Shown in pieces: positions 9,605 to 19,089 of a stretch of DNA of 64,000 nucleotides (its first letter is position 1; the number at the start of each line of letters is the position of its first letter). The translations under genes and the position numbers were made by a program. Source of the DNA: Lentibacillus jeotgali (GTDB taxonomy: Bacteria; Bacillota; Bacilli; Bacillales; Amphibacillaceae). Location: the NCBI RefSeq assembly GCF_000224785.1, contig NZ_AGAV01000005.1:248001-312000 (forward strand). Reading direction: 5' to 3'. The notes under the pieces were generated by a model. That model saw nothing but the letters and a program-made list of their open reading frames with translations, did not search any database and was not told the DNA's origin.

Positions 9605-10774
9605 TTGAAAATTGCCATAATTACAGAAACGTTCGTACCTTCCACAGATGGTGTGGTGACAAGGCTAAAAGCATGTATCCGGTATTTTAAACGAGAGGGT
9701 CACGAGGTACGCGTGATTGCACCGGATCTTGGCGTGGATGAATTTGAAGGTGTGAAAATCGAAGGGGTCCCGGCAAGGACTCTCCCGCTTTACCGCTCCA
9801 AAAAATTCTCACTGCCGACCCGGAAAGTAAAGCGTATGCTTGAAGCGTATGACCCCGATGTTGTTCATGTGGTGAACCCGGCGCTCGTAGGGATGTCCGG
9901 CGTTCACTATGCCAAAAAACTCGGGTACCCGATGCTTGCTTCTTTCCACACACAGGTTCCGAAATATGCGGATTATTATAATTTGCCAATGTTTAAAGGA
10001 TTCCTGTGGTGGTATTTCCGAAAGCTTCATAAGCAGGCAGAGCTGAACTTGTGTACCTCTGAAGCAGTAAAAGAGGAATTGGAGGAGCAGAATTTTAATA
10101 ATGTTCACGTCTGGAAGCGCGGAGTGGACACGGAATTGTTCCATCCGAACAAATATGATAAAGAAGTACGTGAAAAGCTTTCGGGTGGACAGCCGGAAAA
10201 GAAACTCCTGTTATTTGTCGGAAGGCTTGCGCCGGAAAAAGAAATTGAAAAAATCAAATCCGTGCTGGATGCATCAAATGAATTTGCACTGGCAATTGTC
10301 GGGGACGGCCCGCACCGCCAGCCGCTTGAAAAGCATTTTGCGGGGACCAACACGATATTCACCGGGTTTATGCACGGTGAAGAACTTGCCAAAGCGTATG
10401 CATCTTCGGATGTTTTTGTCTTTCCGTCAACTTCCGAAACACTCGGTCTTGTAATTACTGAGGCTATGGCATCAGGACTGCCGCTGGTTGCGGCCAAAAG
10501 CGGTCCGACTTGTGAGCAGATTGAAGACAATCGCACTGGTCTTCTTTATGATAAGGATAAGAAAGGTGACTTCACAAATACCGTTCTGCGTTTTGCAGAC
10601 GAAACATTGCGAAAACGACTGGCGAAAGATGCCCGGAATAATATTGCAGAAATGAGCTGGGATAGCCAGTCCAAGCAAGTCCTTGACTATTATAAGGAAA
10701 TCGTCAGTATAGCAGGCAAGAACTTAACGCACAATAACATCAATACATCCGATGTGAGAACGGAAAATAAATAA
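9605..10774 (+). CDS. SqdX-like sulfoquinovosyltransferase (GT4 family)
   Basis: A GT-B glycosyltransferase of about 389 aa. The N-terminus ITETFVPSTDGVVTRL and DVVHVVNPALVG, the middle WKRGVDTELFHPN and FVGRLAPEKEIE, and the TSETLGLVITEAMASG retaining-transferase E motif all match SqdX/SQD2. These enzymes transfer sulfoquinovose from its UDP donor to diacylglycerol at the membrane. The gene follows sqdB, which makes the assignment strong. TTG 9605 is preferred because GTG 9596 sits two bases from the gagg site. GT4 diglycosyl or mannosyl transferases are the main alternative. Confidence 0.88.
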   Translation: MKIAIITETFVPSTDGVVTRLKACIRYFKREGHEVRVIAPDLGVDEFEGVKIEGVPARTLPLYRSKKFSLPTRKVKRMLEAYDPDVVHVVNPALVGMSGVHYAKKLGYPMLASFHTQVPKYADYYNLPMFKGFLWWYFRKLHKQAELNLCTSEAVKEELEEQNFNNVHVWKRGVDTELFHPNKYDKEVREKLSGGQPEKKLLLFVGRLAPEKEIEKIKSVLDASNEFALAIVGDGPHRQPLEKHFAGTNTIFTGFMHGEELAKAYASSDVFVFPSTSETLGLVITEAMASGLPLVAAKSGPTCEQIEDNRTGLLYDKDKKGDFTNTVLRFADETLRKRLAKDARNNIAEMSWDSQSKQVLDYYKEIVSIAGKNLTHNNINTSDVRTENK

Positions 10775-10816
10775 GTAATGAGATGCTAAGAAGACTGGAA
10801 ATACATGAGGAGTTCC

Positions 10817-11278
10817 ATGGCACAGCAAAAACAAAAACGAGGCCCTCTGCAATTTCTGCAGTTTGGTGTAATCGGTTTTGCCAATGCAGGAATTGATATT
10901 GGGACACTAAACCTGTTGTTAATTCTATTCCATACAGACGACCGAATGCTGCTTTTATTGTATAACACCATTGCGTATACGCTGGCTGTGGCTAATAGCT
11001 ACTTTTGGAATGCAAGCATCACATTTAAACGATCGGCAAAAGGGAATAACCGCCAGCGTATCCTGTTTATCATCCAGGGGATTATCAGTCTGGGCGTAAG
11101 CAACCTTATTTTCCTTGGTGTGAATGAAGTTCTGGATTACACAGCCGTTCCAAGTTGGCTGCGCTATAATATAGCCAAAGGGTTGGCAATGTTTTTGTCC
11201 TTCCTGGCCAGCTTTTTCATGATGAAATATTTTGTGTTTAAAGATTTCGGCACCCGATTTATAAAAGATGCCGACTGA
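10817..11278 (+). CDS. GtrA-like small membrane protein
   Basis: A 153-aa protein (from ATG 10817; ATG 10805 is also in frame) with four predicted membrane spans. It starts LQFLQFGVIGFANAGID, has YTLAVANSYFWNASITFK and ends FMMKYFVFKD, the hallmarks of the GtrA/DPMS family. Such proteins take part in moving polyprenyl- or lipid-linked sugars across membranes, or act as partners of glycosyltransferases. The position as third gene of the sulfolipid operon, before a terminator, suggests a role in sulfolipid distribution or assembly. That role is inference only. Confidence 0.8.
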   Translation: MAQQKQKRGPLQFLQFGVIGFANAGIDIGTLNLLLILFHTDDRMLLLLYNTIAYTLAVANSYFWNASITFKRSAKGNNRQRILFIIQGIISLGVSNLIFLGVNEVLDYTAVPSWLRYNIAKGLAMFLSFLASFFMMKYFVFKDFGTRFIKDAD

Positions 11279-11300
11279 GCTGAGAGATGCTCAGTTTTTA
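11273..11300 (+). terminator. Terminator closing the sulfolipid operon
   Basis: Stem ACTGAGC / GCTCAGT with an 8-base loop followed by TTTTTA. It overlaps the stop codon of the GtrA-like gene. Confidence 0.8.
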
Positions 11301-11417
11301 TGTTAATCAATGGGCGAAAAGCGCATATGTCCGGGGATGGCATCATCCTTTTCAATGTATAGAATCCCATCAGTAAAGAATCCTATGTAATAACCTATAT
11401 ATGTTTCAGGAGGACTT

Positions 11418-12374
11418 ATGATGGGATTTATTGAGCGTGTTAAAAAAGGAAATACATCTTCCGGTATGGCTGCTCTCGGCAATACTTTTCTTGCCGGGAT
11501 TAAAGGTGTTGCCGCTTTTTTTAGCGGGAGCGGTTCCATGTTTGCGACAGCCATGCATTCACTGGCAGACGCTGTTAACCAGGGGTTTGTTTTTCTCGGG
11601 AGTGTACTGGCGCAAAGCCAGCCATCGGAGCGGTTTCCCACAGGTTTTGGCAGAGTTATTAATATTTTTTGTATGGTCGCTGTTGTCGTCGTTACCGTTA
11701 TGGCTTATGAAACACTTAAAGAAGGGTGGCATCTATTTCAGAATCCATCTGAATCAGGCAATATTTGGTTAAACATAGGTGTGCTGGCTGCTTCTTTCGT
11801 TATCGATGGGCTGATATTAGTTAAAGCCATGAAGGAAATTACAAAAGAGACTGATGAAGATCATGATGGCTTCATTTTAACAAGAGCATTTAAAAGTGCA
11901 CAGAACGCAACCCCTGCTACACGTCTTGTCTTTTATGAGGACTTAGTTGCTACATCCAGTGCGGTATTTGCGATGCTTGGTGTATTATTGGCACAGGTAT
12001 TTGGCGTACTCAGAGCGGACGGTATTTTTACGATGCTGATCGGTATATTAATGCTGTTTGTCGCTTTTAGGGTCGGTTATGACAATATGGTTGGTTTAAT
12101 TGGCGTTTCAGCCCCTGCAGAAATTAAGAAGAAGATTTCCGAAATACTTCTGGAGGATGACAAGGTGGTCGACATCTATAAAATGCGTGTCCTTCAGGAA
12201 GGGCGGAAATATCACGTAGAAGGGACTGTGGAATTGACAAAAGGCTTATCGCTGGATGAAGCAGATGACATAAGATTTGAATTAACCGATAAATTGTTGC
12301 GCTCGTCCGAAGTGGCGGATGTCGTGTTAGGAACCATTGAAGATGACGAAAAAAAGAGCCAGAAGCAGGAATAA
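11418..12374 (+). CDS. Cation diffusion facilitator family transporter
   Basis: A 318-aa CDF protein. The N-terminal half has about six hydrophobic spans; transmembrane metal-site candidates are HSLADAVNQ in the second span and YEDLVATSS in the fifth. The C-terminal soluble domain (roughly residues 225-310) carries the KVVDIYKMRV and HVEGTVELTKGLSLDEAD pattern of the CDF cytoplasmic metal-sensing domain. CDF proteins export Zn2+, Fe2+, Mn2+ or similar ions against H+ or K+; the metal is not evident here. A caggagg site precedes the ATG. It stands alone, converging on a small membrane-protein gene. Confidence 0.88.
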   Translation: MMGFIERVKKGNTSSGMAALGNTFLAGIKGVAAFFSGSGSMFATAMHSLADAVNQGFVFLGSVLAQSQPSERFPTGFGRVINIFCMVAVVVVTVMAYETLKEGWHLFQNPSESGNIWLNIGVLAASFVIDGLILVKAMKEITKETDEDHDGFILTRAFKSAQNATPATRLVFYEDLVATSSAVFAMLGVLLAQVFGVLRADGIFTMLIGILMLFVAFRVGYDNMVGLIGVSAPAEIKKKISEILLEDDKVVDIYKMRVLQEGRKYHVEGTVELTKGLSLDEADDIRFELTDKLLRSSEVADVVLGTIEDDEKKSQKQE

Positions 12375-12440
12375 GCTCAAGATAATCATACTGCAGAGGT
12401 GTGGCGGCATCAAGTTCTTGGGAAAGTTCTCAGTGCCAAA

Positions 12441-12487
12441 GCGCCCTTCAAGATCGGCAGGAGTATCCGATAGAAGGGCGTCTTTTA
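12441..12487. terminator. Bidirectional terminator between convergent genes
   Basis: GCGCCCTTC and GAAGGGCGT form the outer stem with an inner GATCGG/CCGATA pairing, then TCTTTT on the plus strand. It serves the CDF gene and probably also the convergent 50-aa gene. Confidence 0.7.
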
Positions 12488-12492
12488 ATCTT

Positions 12493-12645
12493 TCAGCTGA
12501 TCAAAATCGTTTTTTCATATTGTCCAGGCTGGGATGTATCGCGGTCGACATCGTAATTAATCATAACATTTTGCAAAAAGTACCAGCCAAAGACTAAAAC
12601 GGCCAATGTGACAGCAACAACTAGCAGTACAGCTTTTTTCCCCAT
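12493..12645 (-). CDS. 50-aa single-span membrane protein
   Basis: An ATG at 12645 after a very strong aaggggggg site opens a 50-codon frame. The product begins MGKKAVLLVVAVTLAVLV, a clear membrane helix with basic residues on the inside, followed by an acidic, polar outer part (NYDVDRDTSQPGQYEKT). It lies 48 bp after the DadA-like oxidoreductase on the same strand, so co-transcription is likely. I do not know the family. A secreted or anchored accessory peptide is possible. Confidence 0.6.
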   Translation of the reverse strand: MGKKAVLLVVAVTLAVLVFGWYFLQNVMINYDVDRDTSQPGQYEKTILIS

Positions 12646-12693
12646 GGAAATGCCCCCCCTTATGTACCTGCCATAAGATTAGCAAAATCTTAT

Positions 12694-13812
12694 TCAGCTG
12701 TCTACAGCACCGGTTACATCATAGTTGGCCAGGTCGATTTCCAATTCTTTTCCCAGTGCCAGGTTTGCGAGCTGGCTGCCGACATATGGTCCGGTTGTAA
12801 GCCCCGATGAACCAAGGCCATTTGCAACCAGAAGCCCATCGTATCCTGGAAGGGGACCAATGATAGGAAGATAACCCGGTGTATGCGGGCGAAAGCCAAC
12901 ACGCGCCTCCAGAATTGTGCTGTCCCATAAACCGGGGGCTACATCCAGTGCCTTGGTTATGATTTCATTAAGTCCGCCTGCGGTTATACGTCCATCAAAG
13001 CCGGCATCATCTTCATGTGTTGCGCCAACGATAATTCTGTCATCGAGTGTCAGCATGAATTGATCGTTGGGAGGCATGACGACAGGCCACCTTGATGTAT
13101 CCATACGCGGAGTTTGCAGGTGCAATATTTGTGCTTTTTGCGATGTGCTTTTAAACTTGATATTTAAGGGTGCGAGCAACTCATGAATCCATGCACCGCA
13201 TGCTGCAATAACCTGATCGGCTTCGATTGTTTGGCCATTCACAGACGCACCTGTAACCCGGGAACCGACCTGAAGCAGCCGGGCATTGCCTTTTAGTACA
13301 ATTGCACCATGTTTTTCAGCGCCGCGGATAAATGCATTCCGCAGTTCACGTCCGTTAACCCGGGCGGCTCCGCTGACATGGACAGAGGCAAAGCGGTCGG
13401 AAAGGTGCGGGAACACGTCCTGCGTCTGTTTTGCATCAAGTAGCGTCACCTCTCCGATTTCCGGAGCATCTTCACGGCGTTTCAGTGCTCGTTCCTTCAT
13501 GCCGGCGAGCTTTTGTTCATCGGTGTGTATACTGATGGCCCCGGTCTGCGCGTAGCCAGTCGCTGTTTCACCCTCATCACTCAGCTCCTGGATTAAATCA
13601 TGGTAAATGCGTGCACCGCCTTTAGCGAGCTTGTACCATGCCTTATTCCTGCGCTGTGAGAGCCACGGGCAAATAATGCCGGCAGCGGCGTCAGTGGCCT
13701 GTCCGGTATCATGCCGGTCAATGACGACAACTTCCGACCCGGACTTGGCCAGTTTGTATGCGGTAGTGGCACCTAATATACCTGCGCCGATTACAATAAA
13801 TTTTTCCATCAA
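12694..13812 (-). CDS. FAD-dependent oxidoreductase of the DadA/D-amino acid oxidase family
   Basis: A 372-aa (or 371-aa) flavoprotein starting with the dinucleotide motif VIGAGILGATTAYKLAKSG and the family element GIICPWLSQRRNKAW. It ends with the FAD-binding C-terminal motif GLLVANGLGSSGLTTGPYVG. The closest model I know is B. subtilis YurR. Members oxidise amino acids or secondary amines with FAD; the substrate is not shown. No quinone or Tat signal is seen, so it is cytosolic or peripheral. It is followed by the 50-aa membrane protein gene. Confidence 0.85.
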   Translation of the reverse strand: MMEKFIVIGAGILGATTAYKLAKSGSEVVVIDRHDTGQATDAAAGIICPWLSQRRNKAWYKLAKGGARIYHDLIQELSDEGETATGYAQTGAISIHTDEQKLAGMKERALKRREDAPEIGEVTLLDAKQTQDVFPHLSDRFASVHVSGAARVNGRELRNAFIRGAEKHGAIVLKGNARLLQVGSRVTGASVNGQTIEADQVIAACGAWIHELLAPLNIKFKSTSQKAQILHLQTPRMDTSRWPVVMPPNDQFMLTLDDRIIVGATHEDDAGFDGRITAGGLNEIITKALDVAPGLWDSTILEARVGFRPHTPGYLPIIGPLPGYDGLLVANGLGSSGLTTGPYVGSQLANLALGKELEIDLANYDVTGAVDS

Positions 13813-13911
13813 AAAAACCCTTTCTGACTTTCTCCATCAACTATAAGAAAAAAATTGTATAATTGAAAGTGAGACATAATCGATATCCGAAAAAGAAAGG
13901 AGATAGGTTCC

Positions 13912-14424
13912 TTGAACGAGAATATTATTGCCAAAATTTTATTCATTATAGGTATTGCCCAGATGGCAGCGGGATTAATCATTGGCATTATTGCAGTGAG
14001 CGCTAATTATTATATGGTGAGCTGGTCCGTATTCTTCGCCTGGACAGGAGGCGGTTTTGTGATCGGGATGCTGTTTATCGGATTTGCTGAAAATATCCGC
14101 CTGCTCAACAGCATAAATGAAAAAAACGCCTTGCTCAAAGCCAGTCCAAAGCAAGTACAGCACAATGCGGAATCAAATGTAAGGGATCCGCAACCAGAAT
14201 GGACTTTAGAAGAAGATGAAAAAGCAAAGATTCGGGAAACGTATCAGGACGAAACGATTGTCGAGATTGTTCCCGCACCTAGGGAGAATTACTGTTTGGT
14301 CAGACTTCAAAGGGGTGATGAATTTTATGTAAGGGTTGTTTACGTTGGGGAATTTGGTGCACAGGAGACAGAAGATGCCGGTATCAGACAATCTGTCATT
14401 CAATGGTATAATGAAAAGAACTAA
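13912..14424 (+). CDS. Hypothetical two-span membrane protein
   Basis: The TTG start at 13912 follows aaaggag. The 170-aa product has two N-terminal membrane helices (about residues 8-30 and 38-60), then a charged cytosolic tail. The last 80 residues form a small mixed alpha/beta-like domain (ETIVEIVPAPRENYCLVRLQRGDEFYVRVVYVG is described here, not a known motif). I do not recognise the family. It may be co-transcribed with the next gene, 77 bp away. No function is assigned. Confidence 0.65.
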   Translation: MNENIIAKILFIIGIAQMAAGLIIGIIAVSANYYMVSWSVFFAWTGGGFVIGMLFIGFAENIRLLNSINEKNALLKASPKQVQHNAESNVRDPQPEWTLEEDEKAKIRETYQDETIVEIVPAPRENYCLVRLQRGDEFYVRVVYVGEFGAQETEDAGIRQSVIQWYNEKN

Positions 14425-14501
14425 GCCTTTTTTAGGTCCACAACAGTGTACTGCCTGTGTGTTATACTTTCAGATACTGATATAATGTTAGGAGTGTCTT
14501 T

Positions 14502-15062
14502 TTGACTAAACGGAAGTTTTTGAAAATGGGCTGGCTCGGCTGGACGTTTACTGCCATCATTGCTGTCACATTAATTGGTTCCTTACTGTTCTTTTTTAAT
14601 ATATTTAATGTGAATGCCATGTCGCTGTTGGGAGGCAGTGACAAACAGGCAACAGAGGCGGATGAGTTATCGAAGGAAACCGTGGAACAGGTAGAGGAAA
14701 CACGGGAAACTGTCGGAGAAGCGAATCAGGACATCGGCCAGTTTGTTTCGGAAACGCACGATTTTTATAATGAAACAACCGGCTATGGGGGCATCTCTTC
14801 ACTTGATTGGAATGAGCAGGAAAAAAGAGCCAACACCATTCTATCAACATTGGATGAAGAGATAGCAAACATTAATGATGAAGCGCTAACAAAAGACCTG
14901 AAACAAATCCAGGGGCTGGCGAATGCTGTTAAAAACGAGGAGAAAACGGAAAATATACGCACGCTGCACCGGATGTTTCATGACCTTGATATCGCATTAA
15001 ATGATTACAATGCGTATGACGTTATTTGGAATGCCACGAATACATTGGAAGCAACAAATTAG
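14502..15062 (+). CDS. Hypothetical single-span protein with extracytoplasmic coiled coil
   Basis: A TTG start after taggagtg opens a 186-aa frame. Residues about 12-34 are one membrane helix preceded by basic residues, so the acidic remainder lies outside. From residue 50 the sequence has long helical heptad-like runs rich in Glu and Thr, suggesting a coiled coil or helical bundle. I do not recognise a family. The neighbour upstream is also a small membrane protein. Confidence 0.65.
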   Translation: MTKRKFLKMGWLGWTFTAIIAVTLIGSLLFFFNIFNVNAMSLLGGSDKQATEADELSKETVEQVEETRETVGEANQDIGQFVSETHDFYNETTGYGGISSLDWNEQEKRANTILSTLDEEIANINDEALTKDLKQIQGLANAVKNEEKTENIRTLHRMFHDLDIALNDYNAYDVIWNATNTLEATN

Positions 15063-15134
15063 TGTTCATTCGACATACGTTTATGATAATCTTATAGATG
15101 GGATAAAGGAAACTTGTTTAAAGGAGTAATGGAT

Positions 15135-16067
15135 ATGAGCAAAACATTAATTTTTGGACACAAAAGTCCCGACACAGATACGATTGCATCTGCATTAGTA
15201 TATGCTGATCTAAAAAATACACTCGGTTTCGATGCACAGCCTGCACGTTTGGGTGAGGTCAGCAAGGAAACACAATTCGCACTCGATTATTTTGGTGTGG
15301 AAGCACCGATGTATATCGAAAAAGTGGATGAGAGTGTCGATAACGTTATTTTAGTGGACCACAATGAATTCCAGCAGAGCGTTGATAACATTAACGATGT
15401 GCGCATAGCTGAAGTGATCGATCATCACAAGGTATCCAATTTTGAAACGAAGGAACCGCTCTATTTCCGTGCAGAGCCTGTCGGATGTACAGCGACAATT
15501 TTAAATAGGATGCATAAAGAGAACGGCGCGATTCTTTCCAAAGAAAACGCCGGATTGCTGCTGTCTGCGATTATTTCTGATACATTGCTGCTGAAATCAC
15601 CGACATGTACAGCAGCAGATATAGAAGCGGCGCATGAATTGGCGGAGATTGCCGGTGTGGACCTTGAAACGTATGGCCTTGATATGTTGAAGGCCGGTGC
15701 TGACTTAAGCGACAAATCAGCACTTGATCTGGTGACAATGGACGCCAAAGAATTTACGATGGGCGATGCGAAAGTTCAGATCGCACAGGTGAATGCGGTT
15801 GATACAAGCCAGATTTACGAATCACAGGCAGCCATTGAAAAGGAAATGGAACAAATCATTAGTGACAAAGGACTGGAATTGTTCCTGTTCGTGACAACTG
15901 ATATTTTGGAAAATGATTCAGACGTACTGGCATTAGGCAGTGCAAAAGGCAACGTTGAAAAAGCATTTGACGTTACTCTTGATGAAAATAACCGTTCCCT
16001 GCTGAAAGGCGTCGTCTCCCGTAAAAAACAGATTGTAACAAATCTGACGGATGAATTTACGAAATAG
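15135..16067 (+). CDS. ppaC: Manganese-dependent inorganic pyrophosphatase
   Basis: A 310-aa family II pyrophosphatase of the DHH superfamily. The metal ligands are visible: [10 protein letters not shown] (His9, Asp13, Asp15), VDHNEF and the signature DHHKVSNF. The C-terminal DHHA2 domain has SRKKQ near the end. It hydrolyses PPi to phosphate in the cytosol, driving biosynthetic reactions. ATG 15135 lies eight bases after aaggag; the ATG at 15129 is too close. Length equals the B. subtilis enzyme to within one residue. Confidence 0.96.
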   Translation: MSKTLIFGHKSPDTDTIASALVYADLKNTLGFDAQPARLGEVSKETQFALDYFGVEAPMYIEKVDESVDNVILVDHNEFQQSVDNINDVRIAEVIDHHKVSNFETKEPLYFRAEPVGCTATILNRMHKENGAILSKENAGLLLSAIISDTLLLKSPTCTAADIEAAHELAEIAGVDLETYGLDMLKAGADLSDKSALDLVTMDAKEFTMGDAKVQIAQVNAVDTSQIYESQAAIEKEMEQIISDKGLELFLFVTTDILENDSDVLALGSAKGNVEKAFDVTLDENNRSLLKGVVSRKKQIVTNLTDEFTK

Positions 16068-16076
16068 TATGATTGA

Positions 16077-16109
16077 AAAATCCCTGCATACACGGCTGCA
16101 GGGATTTTT
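16077..16109 (+). terminator. Terminator after ppaC
   Basis: AAATCCCTGCA pairs perfectly with TGCAGGGATTT and runs into T residues; the left A-run also makes it usable for the convergent menC-type pseudogene. Confidence 0.85.
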
Positions 16110-16116
16110 AATCTCT

Positions 16117-17230
16117 TTAAATGTCGAAAACTTCTTCATCTACTGTAAATGCCTCCAGAGCCTCGTCATCAATTTCATATCCGATGCCCGGTTTGTCAGG
16201 TACGGTTATGACGCCATCGTTAACCGTGACTTCAGGTTTGATGATATCCTTTTTCCAATACAGCGATGAGCCCGCAGTATCCCCGGGCAGTGTGAACTGG
16301 GGCAAGGCGGCCAAGGCGATGTTATGTGCACGGCCTACTCCTGCTTCAAGCATGCCGCCGCACCAGATGGCAATGCCGTTATCCCGGCATAGATCGTGAA
16401 TCTGTTTTGCTTCGGTGAGGCCGCCAACCCGTCCGATTTTGACATTGATGATCCGGCAGCTTTTCAGTTCGATTGCCTTTTGAACATCTTCCACTGAATG
16501 GATGCTTTCATCAAGGCAGATGGGCGTTTTGATAGCGGCCTGAAGCTTCGCATGATCAATAATATCGTCATGTGCCAGGGGCTGCTCGATCATCATCAGA
16601 TCCAGCTCGTCCAGCTTTTTCAGCTGATTGATATCTTCGAGTGTATAGGCTGAATTGGCATCAGCCATAATCGGTGTGTCGGGGAAATGGGTTCGGGCTT
16701 CACGCAGCACCTCATAATCCTACCCCGGCTTAATTTTCATTTTGATCCGTTTGTATCCCTGATTCACATGAATGCTGATTTTTTCAGCAGATCGCTCACG
16801 GTCGGCTGGATCCCGATGCTGATACCGGCATTTATTTGTGCCGGGGCGCCGCCGAGTGCTTCGGAAAGTGTAATGTTTTGCCGTTTAGCATAGAGGTCCC
16901 AGATAGCCCCTTCCAATGCAGCTTTGGCCATATTGTTGCGCTTAATCGGCTTGAATATTTTTTGAACATCATCCGGGTGGCGGACATCATTTTCCTGCAG
17001 TAATTTAATTAAAAAGTCTTTCATGATATGATGATTTGTTTCAACCGTTTCCTCCGTGTACCAAGGAGCGGGGAAGGCGACTGACTCGCCAAATCCGCGA
17101 TTACCGCTGTGATCTATGGCTTCAGTGATAAAGAATTCTTTTTCCTGCATGGTTCCGAAACTTGTGGTGAATGGGTTGTTGAGGGTCATTCCAGCCGTCT
17201 GAGTTTTATTTGTTTGATAGGGATTGTCAT
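16117..17230 (-). pseudogene. menC: o-Succinylbenzoate synthase / N-acylamino acid racemase family (menC-type), three lesions
   Basis: The locus keeps its ribosome site (ccggagg), ATG (17230) and nearly full enolase-superfamily sequence: [87 protein letters not shown]. It follows the Bacillus MenC/racemase family throughout. Three lesions break it: a one-base loss near 17189 (CTGGAATG where GAAATG restores frame), a one-base loss in a run of six A at 16779-16784, and an amber codon at 16720-16722 where relatives have Trp (KPG-W-D). Intact MenC dehydrates SHCHC in menaquinone synthesis. Sequencing error could explain one lesion but hardly three. Confidence 0.88.
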
Positions 17231-17361
17231 GGTTTGAGCCTCCGGTTAATAGGTTCTGTTTGTAAGTTTACTATACGACACCATATATTTCATGAAATCA
17301 GGCTGTATGAATCGCTTCATATCAAACATAGAATAGTACAAGTCCGAAATGGAGGGAGAAT

Positions 17362-17793
17362 ATGTGGTCAGACTTTAAAGCATTTGCGCTGAAAGGTAAC
17401 GTTCTGGATCTGGCGATTGCGGTCATCATCGGGTCAGCATTCGGAAAAATTGTCACATCACTTGTTGAAAATATTATGATGCCTTTAGTAGGTGTTTTGG
17501 TAAGCGGGGTGGACTTCACAAATTTAAAATATACGTTCAAAAATGCAGATGTGCTATATGGTGAATTTCTGCAATCTGTATTTGATTTCGCAGTCATTTC
17601 AATCTCCATTTTTATTTTCATTCGCCTGATTGGGAAATTTAGGAACGAAAATGACTCGAAAAAGGTGTCCAAGCCAGATAAAAAAGAAAAATTGCTCACA
17701 GAAATCCGTGATCTATTAAAAAACGAAAATCAACAGGAAGTGAAAAAGAAAATGATAGTTAATGTAAGCACAAGGAAAGACAGAGAAGAATAG
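17362..17793 (+). CDS. mscL: Large-conductance mechanosensitive channel
   Basis: A 143-aa protein beginning MWSDFKAFALKGNVLDLAIAV, the strongly conserved MscL start, with two membrane spans (about 14-40 and 72-96) and a charged helical C-terminus. MscL opens on membrane tension after hypo-osmotic shock and releases solutes, which suits an organism that accumulates betaine. A tggaggga site precedes the ATG. It is slightly longer than the B. subtilis protein through its Lys-rich tail. Confidence 0.95.
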   Translation: MWSDFKAFALKGNVLDLAIAVIIGSAFGKIVTSLVENIMMPLVGVLVSGVDFTNLKYTFKNADVLYGEFLQSVFDFAVISISIFIFIRLIGKFRNENDSKKVSKPDKKEKLLTEIRDLLKNENQQEVKKKMIVNVSTRKDREE

Positions 17794-17859
17794 TTTTTGA
17801 AAAATGCCTGTGCATCACGTAATATGATATTGAGTGATATTTTGGAGGGAGTGGATCGA

Positions 17860-18459
17860 ATGGCTGAAAAAGTAGCTTTGTCATTCAGCGGCGGAAAGGA
17901 CAGCTGTCTGGCGCTTTATTATTTGCAAAAGCAGGGCCTGCAGGTGGAGTGCCTGCTGACGACGGTCTGGAAAGAAAGTCAGGAAACGGTTGCCCATGAT
18001 GAGAAGCGTGAACGCGTTTTGAATCAGGCAGATCGACTCGGCATCCCAGTTCATTTTATCAAAACTAATTTTAATACATATACAAATGATTTTATCTTTT
18101 ATATCAACGAGATGAAGCAGCATTATGGTATTGATGGGATGGCGTTCGGTGATATTTATCTTGAAGGCCATCGCAAATGGGGCGAACAAGTCACAAAGGA
18201 AGCTGGTGTTGAGGCTGTCTATCCGTTATGGACGGATCAACAAAAAGTGATCCGCTTGCTGCGTGAATTTATGGTGCTTGGCTTCGAGGCTGAAGTAATC
18301 AAGGTCGATGCGGAAAAGCTGCCAGAAAGCTGGGATGGCCGGCGCGTTGATGAAGCATTTGTGAAAGATATTCTGACATATGAGGATGTCTGCCCAATGG
18401 GCGAATCGGGCGAATATCATACCTATGTGCGCGACGGGCCGATTTTCGGGAAGGAGTAA
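17860..18459 (+). CDS. PP-loop ATP pyrophosphatase (Dph6/diphthine-ammonia ligase-like)
   Basis: A 199-aa protein with the PP-loop SFSGGKDS (residues 8-15) and the family elements GDIYLEGHRKWGEQV, YPLW and a C-terminal CPMGESGEYHTYV. Eukaryotic and archaeal relatives amidate diphthine; bacterial relatives lack that substrate and their role is unsettled. ATG 17860 follows ggaggg at ten bases. The next gene, ypsA, has its ribosome site inside this gene's last codons, so the two are probably translated together. Confidence 0.82.
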   Translation: MAEKVALSFSGGKDSCLALYYLQKQGLQVECLLTTVWKESQETVAHDEKRERVLNQADRLGIPVHFIKTNFNTYTNDFIFYINEMKQHYGIDGMAFGDIYLEGHRKWGEQVTKEAGVEAVYPLWTDQQKVIRLLREFMVLGFEAEVIKVDAEKLPESWDGRRVDEAFVKDILTYEDVCPMGESGEYHTYVRDGPIFGKE

Positions 18460-18464
18460 ACATC

Positions 18465-19019
18465 ATGAAAGTGCTGGCGGTAACAGGCTACAAGCCGATG
18501 GAGATAAATATTTTTAAGCACGATGATGAACGGATCGATATAATTAAAGCGGCAATCACAAAGCGGTTGATCGGTTTTATTGAAGAAGGTCTTGAATGGG
18601 TACTTATTTCCGGCAAAATGGGCGTTGAACTTTGGGCCGGGGAAGCAGCACTTGAACTGCGAGACCAATATGGGCTTAAATTTGCTGTCATTCCACCATT
18701 TGAAAATCAAGAAGAACGCTGGCCTGAGCCGATTCAGCAAGCTTATCAGGAATTAACGGCAGCTGCGGACTTTTTTCGGCCGCTTTATAAAGGTGGCTAT
18801 AGCGGGCCGTATCAGTATCAGACAAATAACAAGTGGCTGATCGATAAAAGCGACGGCTGCTTGATGCTTCTGGATGAGGAGTTCCCCGGCAGTAACCGCT
18901 ATTTTTATGATGAAGCCAGGCAAGTTGAAAACGATTATCCGATATATGTGATCACTCCTGCAGATCTCGAGGATATGGTGGAAGAAATGCGGATGACCGA
19001 TCCGGATTATTGGGCGTGA
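18465..19019 (+). CDS. ypsA: YpsA/DUF1273 family SLOG protein
   Basis: A 184-aa protein starting MKVLAVTGYKPMEINIFKHD and continuing LEWVLISGKMGVELWAGEAA and NKWLIDKSDGCLMLLDEE, as in B. subtilis YpsA (about 180 aa). SLOG-domain proteins bind nucleotides or nucleotide-like ligands; YpsA affects cell division when overproduced in B. subtilis. The aaggag site overlaps the end of the upstream PP-loop gene. In B. subtilis ypsA is not next to such a gene, so this pairing may be lineage-specific. Confidence 0.88.
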   Translation: MKVLAVTGYKPMEINIFKHDDERIDIIKAAITKRLIGFIEEGLEWVLISGKMGVELWAGEAALELRDQYGLKFAVIPPFENQEERWPEPIQQAYQELTAAADFFRPLYKGGYSGPYQYQTNNKWLIDKSDGCLMLLDEEFPGSNRYFYDEARQVENDYPIYVITPADLEDMVEEMRMTDPDYWA

Positions 19020-19089
19020 CTTGATTGAGCCAGATGACGAACAGCTGTCAAAATGCTAAAGTTCACATCTTCAACTCAGTCTCAGCCAT

